From the NCBI RefSeq assembly GCF_003151135.1, contig NZ_QEQK01000022.1:1-40059 (forward strand): 40,059 nt of DNA, read 5' to 3'. Source of the DNA: Abyssibacter profundi. GTDB taxonomy: Bacteria > Pseudomonadota > Gammaproteobacteria > Nevskiales > OUC007. Shown here in pieces: positions 34,539-40,059 of this stretch; position 1 is the first letter of the stretch, and every line of letters begins with the position of its first letter. The notes beneath the pieces are model-generated. The model was not told the DNA's origin. It ran no database searches and was given only the letters and a program-made list of their open reading frames with translations. A program made the translations under genes and the position numbers.

Positions 34539-36725
34539 CTATCGGTCCGCCAGGGCCAGTCGCTCCATTGCATGCGCCGCCTGGTCGTCCCCAGCCTTCG
34601 CCGCACGGCTATACCAGGTCTGCGCCAGCTCCATATTCTTTTCGGCGCCGATTCCCTGCTCGTAAAAGCGACCCAGGTGATATTGGGCGGCTGCGTAGTT
34701 CTTCTCAGCCGCCAGTTGCAGCCAGGACAAAGCGGCCGGGGCATTGGCGGCCACGCCCTCTCGCCCGTCTTCCAGCAGCAGCGCCAGATAGACCTGCGCG
34801 GGCATGTGTCCCTGCTCAGCGGCGGCGCTATACAGCTTGACCGCTTGCCCGGGATCAGCCTGGCCGTCCTCGGGCTCGTCCAGTAGCTGCGCCAGCCGGA
34901 ACTGGGCGTCGCTATGCCCCTGCTCGGCCACCAACTTGTAAAGCGCGCGCGCCTGCCCCAGGTCCTGGGCCACGCCTTCACCCTCGGCATAAAGACCGGC
35001 AAGCACCAATGTGGCGCCCACGTGGTCTTGCGCCTGGGCCTGCTTGAGCAGCGAGACAGCCTGGGCTGCGCCCGCATCAGCGACTTCGCCGCCCAGGAAC
35101 AGCAATGCCATGTTGTACAAGGCGCTCACGTGCCCGGCGTCGGCCGCCCGGTCATACCAGTACGCGGCCTGATCCGTGTCGCGCTCGATGCCTGCACCCA
35201 TCTGGTACGCCAAACCCAGCTGGTACATCGAATTGACGTGCTCTGCCTGTGCCGCCTGTTTAAACCACCGCACACTCTCGGCCTCGGCGTCGGGTTTGCG
35301 CATGCGGGTGAGCATCAAGCCGAGGTTGTACTGGGCCGGGACCAGTCCGGCCTCAGCCGCCGCGGTATAGGCCTCACGCGCCGCCTTCAGATCCCGTTCG
35401 ATGCCCTTGCCACTGGCGTAGAGCGCGCCCAGGCGGAAATTCGCCTCGGGAATATCGCCCGCTGCGGCCTGCTCGAACATCGGGACCGACGCCGGCACAT
35501 CCTGCTCGACGCCCTCACCACGCAGCAGCATCTCGCCCAGCTCATAGGCCGCTTCGGGATCACCGGCCTCAGCCGCCACGCCGTAGGCCTGGGCAGCCGC
35601 TGCCAGATCCTGTGTCACTCCGACCCCGGATTGACGCGCAATACCGAGCAACAGGCCGGCTTCCGCCGGGTAGGCGTCCATTGCACCGGTGAGCAATGCA
35701 TCCACATCGTGATCACGTGGCGCCTCGTAGCCGTTGTAGATGAGCAGGCGCGCGAGGTTGAGCTGCCCGGCGGCGTTGCCCTGCTCGGCTGCGTCACGCA
35801 GCAACTCGTAGGCGTAATCGACATTCTGATCAATGCCGTCGCCATTGAGATACATGTTGCTGAGGTTGACGATGGCGCCATCGTGGCCCTGGCTGGCGGC
35901 CTTCCAGTACCAGTCGGCCGCTGCGGCCGGCTTGGCTTCGCCTAACAGGCCCTTCTGCAGGATCAGCGCGGTGTTGAACTGCGCCTCGGCCAGGCCCTGT
36001 TCAGCGGCCTGTAGGAACCAGTCGAACGCCAGACTGATATCCGCACGGATGCCGATACCTTCGGCGTAAAAGCGTCCAAGATCGCTTTGCGCTTCGGCGT
36101 AGCCCTGGGACGCCGACTTGAAATAGAAATCCAGAGCGGCGGTTAAATCCACCGGCATTCCCTCACCCAGTTCGTGCCGCCGGCCCATGACATGCTGGGC
36201 ATCGGCGTAACCCAGCCGCAGGCGTTCTGCGAAAGCGAGGTCCTCTCCACCCTGGGCGGAGGGCTGACTGACTGCGGACGCGGCATCGACACCCGCTTCG
36301 GCCACAACGCCCTGACCGGCCTCTTCCACAGGGGGCAGTTCTGGGTTGGACGCGGCGATTGTCTGCTTGGCTGGAGGTGCGAATAGCGGATCGCCGGCAA
36401 CTGCTGGCGCAGCCTGCTCCGCGGCTTCCGTCGTCGCCTCTTGCGCGGCCGTGTCCGTGGTGGTTGCGACTTCGCCGTCAGGCTTGGCGCTGTCCATCGC
36501 ATTGTCTTGAGCGACGGCTTGTTCCTCGGGTCCCGCAGGCTGCGCCGCGTCCACATCACCCTCGGCCTGTGACTCGTCGGCAGCGGACTTGGATGCAACG
36601 GACGTGCTCGCCGTCGTGCTGGCAGCCGGCGGGGGCAGATCCAGCGCGGCATCGTCAGCCATCGCGGACGCGGGTAGCGCCAGCGAGCAGATAAAGGCGA
36701 GTAACCGCCGGTTTCGAGAATTCAT
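34539..36725 (-). CDS. secreted Sel1-repeat (SLR/TPR-like) protein
   Basis: A 728-residue protein from the ATG at 36725 (GGAG 11 bases upstream; a GTG at 36737 is possible). A signal peptide (N-R-R-L-L-A-F, hydrophobic core, A-S-A-M-A-D) is followed by about 150 residues rich in Ala, Glu, Pro and Ser. From about residue 165 to the end there are more than a dozen Sel1-like repeats of about 36 residues with the pattern A-x-Y-x-L-G-x-L-Y-x-x-G-x-G-V. Such solenoids bind proteins; periplasmic members include AlgK of alginate export. No partner can be named. It lies downstream of groEL on the same strand, behind a terminator and a structured leader. Confidence 0.8.
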   Translation of the reverse strand: MNSRNRRLLAFICSLALPASAMADDAALDLPPPAASTTASTSVASKSAADESQAEGDVDAAQPAGPEEQAVAQDNAMDSAKPDGEVATTTDTAAQEATTEAAEQAAPAVAGDPLFAPPAKQTIAASNPELPPVEEAGQGVVAEAGVDAASAVSQPSAQGGEDLAFAERLRLGYADAQHVMGRRHELGEGMPVDLTAALDFYFKSASQGYAEAQSDLGRFYAEGIGIRADISLAFDWFLQAAEQGLAEAQFNTALILQKGLLGEAKPAAAADWYWKAASQGHDGAIVNLSNMYLNGDGIDQNVDYAYELLRDAAEQGNAAGQLNLARLLIYNGYEAPRDHDVDALLTGAMDAYPAEAGLLLGIARQSGVGVTQDLAAAAQAYGVAAEAGDPEAAYELGEMLLRGEGVEQDVPASVPMFEQAAAGDIPEANFRLGALYASGKGIERDLKAAREAYTAAAEAGLVPAQYNLGLMLTRMRKPDAEAESVRWFKQAAQAEHVNSMYQLGLAYQMGAGIERDTDQAAYWYDRAADAGHVSALYNMALLFLGGEVADAGAAQAVSLLKQAQAQDHVGATLVLAGLYAEGEGVAQDLGQARALYKLVAEQGHSDAQFRLAQLLDEPEDGQADPGQAVKLYSAAAEQGHMPAQVYLALLLEDGREGVAANAPAALSWLQLAAEKNYAAAQYHLGRFYEQGIGAEKNMELAQTWYSRAAKAGDDQAAHAMERLALADR

Positions 36726-36732
36726 TGCAATG

Positions 36733-36828
36733 TTCACTCCGCGCTGAACCTGTAACTGTCGTCGCTTGACGACAAAGCTTCAAGACTTGTCCGCCCACCG
36801 GCCGAGATACAGGTCTCAACGGAGTGAA
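36733..36828 (-). promoter_or_regulatory. structured leader of the Sel1-repeat gene, ribosome-binding site in a long inverted repeat
   Basis: On the mRNA strand, TTCACTCCG (36828-36820) and ACCTGTA (36814-36808) pair with TACAGGT (36754-36748) and CGGAGTGAA (36741-36733), leaving small internal loops of five and six bases. The right arm contains the GGAG of the gene. Between the arms lies a further six-pair hairpin (GTCGTC/GACGAC, 36758-36773). The pairing would hide the ribosome-binding site. Function is inferred from the pairing alone. Confidence 0.5.
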
Positions 36829-36848
36829 GAATAGATGAATTTCATACG

Positions 36849-36876
36849 AAAAAGCCCCGCCGAAGCGGGGCTTTTT
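36849..36876 (-). terminator. Rho-independent terminator after groEL
   Basis: A perfect 12-bp inverted repeat (AAAAAGCCCCGC/GCGGGGCTTTTT) with a four-base loop, TTCG on the mRNA strand, lies 25 bp after the groEL stop. The A and T flanks make it functional in either direction; only the minus strand has a gene ending here. Confidence 0.92.
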
Positions 36877-36901
36877 CATCCATCTGGGTGATGGAGCGTG
36901 C

Positions 36902-38548
<1,647 letters not shown>

Positions 38549-38603
38549 TTAACTAATGAGGTTCTGACGAATAGGTAGAGATCGACAATCCGGCGTGCGG
38601 GGC

Positions 38604-38894
38604 TTAGGCCTCCAGCACCGCCATGATGTCGTCCTCACGCATGACAACGACTTCGTCGCCGTCCAGCTTCACTTCGGTACCGGAGTACTTGCCGAACAGG
38701 ACCTTGTCGCCAACCTTGACGTCCAGAGCCTGGACGGTGCCGGATTCCAGCTTCTTGCCATTGCCAACCGCAATGACTTCACCCTTGATCGGCTTTTCAG
38801 TTGCCGAGTCAGGGATCACGATGCCGCCCGGTGATGTGCGCTCCTCTTCAAGGCGCTTGATCACCACGCGATCCTGCAAGGGACGAATATTCAT
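38604..38894 (-). CDS. groES: co-chaperonin GroES (10 kDa)
   Basis: A 96-residue lid protein of the GroEL chamber. [14 protein letters not shown] start, the mobile loop (about 17-34, [11 protein letters not shown]), and [11 protein letters not shown] with M-R-E-D-D-I-M-A-V at the end are all canonical. The ATG at 38894 is preceded by GGGAGG (38909-38904); a frame reaching 38984 is leader sequence, not protein. It is the first gene of the groESL operon. Confidence 0.98.
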   Translation of the reverse strand: MNIRPLQDRVVIKRLEEERTSPGGIVIPDSATEKPIKGEVIAVGNGKKLESGTVQALDVKVGDKVLFGKYSGTEVKLDGDEVVVMREDDIMAVLEA

Positions 38895-38991
38895 GGCTGA
38901 CTGCCTCCCAATGTGTCGATAACGATGTCGATTTGAAGGGCCAATCCCCTGGCCCGGCCGGGACAGGTCGGGCGCCGCGAACACTCGCGAA

Positions 38992-39018
38992 TTAGCACTC
39001 GACCTTGTTGGCTGCCAA
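38992..39018 (-). promoter_or_regulatory. CIRCE-like operator (HrcA site) in the groESL leader
   Basis: One perfect CIRCE half, TTAGCACTC on the plus strand (38992-39000), is followed by nine bases and GGCTGCCAA (39010-39018), which matches the second half GAGTGCTAA at six of nine positions. It abuts the sigma-32 -10 element and covers the predicted transcription start, where a bound HrcA repressor would block initiation. The degenerate half leaves some doubt. hrcA is not in the window. Confidence 0.7.
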
Positions 39019-39046
39019 AACTGGGGACCGGGGGGTGGCTTTCAAG
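39019..39046 (-). promoter_or_regulatory. sigma-32 (RpoH) heat-shock promoter of groESL
   Basis: On the minus strand the -35 CTTGAAA (39046-39040) is a perfect match to the RpoH consensus. After 13 bp comes CCCCAGTT (39026-39019), one base off CCCCATNT. Transcription would start near 39011, about 117 nt before groES. An A/T-rich block (39057-39079) lies just upstream and may act as an UP-like element. Confidence 0.8.
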
Positions 39047-39280
39047 AGCCCGGAGTGAATTTTTTTGTGAATTTTGTGTGGCAGACCAGATTGGCGGGGG
39101 CATCAGCACCACGGGCGGCCCTCACTGGCCCACCCTGCGCCCAGTGCCTAGTGACATGACCACCCGGCGACCGGATGCCTGTGCGCTCAGCCTGGGGTCC
39201 GCGAGCGCGGCGGCGACGGCACGAGTGAGCGTCAGGGATTAACGGGGGTAGCGCTCGTTGTGCCATGTCGCAGCCACCGG

Positions 39281-39320
39281 GCAGGTTTCGGCCTGCCGGG
39301 CGAGCTGATTTTCTTTGCTC
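39281..39320 (+). repeat. interspersed repeat, copy A
   Basis: Forty bases starting GCAGGTTTCGG and ending GATTTTCTTTGCTC match, in inverted orientation, the copy at 39768-39807 at 36 of 40 positions. The match is too long to be chance and is not explained by a gene. Confidence 0.75.
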
Positions 39321-39440
39321 AGCCACGTGGCACGGGGTTCGACTCCATGTCACGCCGGATTAAGGGCCTGTGCCTAGCCCAGCCGCGCAACTCACAGTGG
39401 CAAACATCGCAGTGCAGTCGTCGTGCCGTGGGCGCGACGG

Positions 39441-39472
39441 CCTGAGCAGTGGGCTACGCCCGTTTCGGGCGT
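39441..39472 (+). repeat. 12-bp repeat word plus hairpin
   Basis: CCTGAGCAGTGG (39441-39452) has a perfect inverted copy at 39959-39970. It is followed at once by a seven-pair hairpin ACGCCCG/CGGGCGT with a TTT loop (39456-39472). Confidence 0.6.
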
Positions 39473-39755
39473 GCGATAGGGGCTCGGCCATTGGTCGCGT
39501 TGCGTTTCAGCATCGCAACGGCCCGCCTATCACGGCCCAGGCTCAGGGTGGATCCCAACCCGTGTCACGTGGCCGAGCATCGCAGCAGGCGGTGGACCCG
39601 TCGGCGCGCAGCGCCGAGCGAGGCAGGGATGCCGAAGCCGTTGCAGTCGGGCCAGGATGGCCCGTCTGCAACGCCCGCCGGCTGCGAGAAGCGCAGGGCA
39701 CCCGCCGCCGAGCAGGCGGCGGGCCACGTGATCGGGCGCCGTTTCTTTTCGCCGG

Positions 39756-39779
39756 TTTTCTTTGGGCGCGCAAAGAAAA
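39756..39779. repeat. hairpin with GGCGCG loop
   Basis: A nine-pair stem TTTTCTTTG/CAAAGAAAA encloses a six-base GGCGCG loop. It overlaps the end of repeat copy B. Confidence 0.7.
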
Positions 39780-39807
39780 TCGGCTCGCCCGACAGGGCGA
39801 AACCTGC
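39768..39807 (-). repeat. interspersed repeat, copy B (inverted)
   Basis: The inverted partner of 39281-39320, identical at 36 of 40 bases; the four differences are spread out, which suggests old divergence and not recent duplication. Confidence 0.75.
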
Positions 39808-39918
39808 TTGCGATGAAAGCCCGACATTGGTGTGTTCCGTGGCGAACGGAATCGCTCTGGTTACAGGTCGCAGCGTGCAGACAGCGATTCGCAATGTTGT
39901 TTCGGCCTGACGGCCGAG

Positions 39919-39942
39919 CCCCTTTTGCGCGCCCAAAAGGGG
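39919..39942. repeat. hairpin with CGCGCC loop
   Basis: A nine-pair stem CCCCTTTTG/CAAAAGGGG encloses a six-base loop CGCGCC. This loop is the exact reverse complement of the loop at 39765-39770. Confidence 0.7.
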
Positions 39943-40059
39943 CGGAAAAGGGCGGATGCCACTGCTCAGGTCGGCGCGCCTGCGGCGCGACGACTGCCCT
40001 GCGATGCTCGCCGGCGACGGGCGGGTCGGAAACTCGCCCGCTGCGCGGGCTCAAACAGC

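Larger units (their letters stand above)
39080..40059. other. 980-bp GC-rich region without a supported gene
   Basis: Long frames exist on both strands but are Arg/Ala/Pro-rich, overlap one another in every frame, and have no family motif. The products contain phrases of the type G-E-P-I-F-F-A and F-x-x-x-P-K-x-N-R, which I recall from spurious hypothetical proteins produced by an interspersed repeat in GC-rich gammaproteobacteria. The visible content is inverted repeats and hairpins, listed separately. Confidence 0.6.

Noticed and set aside
39530-40054. 174-codon minus-strand frame and overlapping frames in the last kilobase
   Set aside because: Several frames are open at once on both strands, products are Arg/Ala/Pro-rich without domains, and the DNA is explained by inverted repeats.

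Overview
The window looks like a chromosomal segment of a GC-rich gammaproteobacterium, perhaps near the Xanthomonadales/Chromatiales. I base this on an EF-G2-type fusA, the Yjb/Gfc exopolysaccharide genes, a glnE/ilvE pair, and a groESL operon whose promoter carries both a sigma-32 site and a CIRCE operator. I cannot name the genus. Two surface-polysaccharide regions dominate. Both are visibly more AT-rich in places than the housekeeping genes around them, which suggests horizontal acquisition.

Positions 1-10978 hold the tail of an IS3-family transposase, then a minus-strand Wzx/Wzy-type exopolysaccharide operon. Read in the direction of transcription it contains wzc (chain length/tyrosine kinase), wza (outer-membrane export), an initiating sugar-phosphate transferase, a GT4 glycosyltransferase, a hexapeptide acyltransferase, a Wzy-like polymerase, a pyruvyl transferase, a Wzx-like flippase and a SAM methyltransferase. 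Most neighbours overlap by a few bases. The one real gap (about 560 bp) lies between the polymerase and the pyruvyl transferase.

Positions 10979-16542 hold fusA2, a small Thr/Ala/Gly-rich YjbE/GfcA-like protein, and the yjbH-yjbF pair, all on the minus strand. These Yjb/Gfc proteins probably work with the Wza/Wzc secretion genes downstream. No yjbG/gfcC and no Wzb-type phosphatase gene is visible. A tRNA-Val(CAC) gene, a LuxR-type regulator and a TolC-family outer-membrane protein follow on the plus strand (16839-19504).

Positions 19514-31677 form a second glycan region. A GT8-like transferase and ilvE are followed by an island of glycosyltransferases (GT-B, GT2 and GT4 types), an FkbM methyltransferase and a zinc-ribbon methyltransferase, in mixed orientations. 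A higBA-type toxin-antitoxin pair lies within it. The island sits between ilvE and glnE, which are adjacent in Pseudomonas, so it looks like an insertion at a conserved locus, probably for LPS core or O-chain assembly.

Positions 31679-39046 hold glnE, a large Sel1-repeat protein whose ribosome-binding site may be sequestered in its leader, and groEL/groES with their heat-shock control region. The last kilobase carries no convincing gene. It is a GC-rich stretch of inverted, hairpin-forming repeats.
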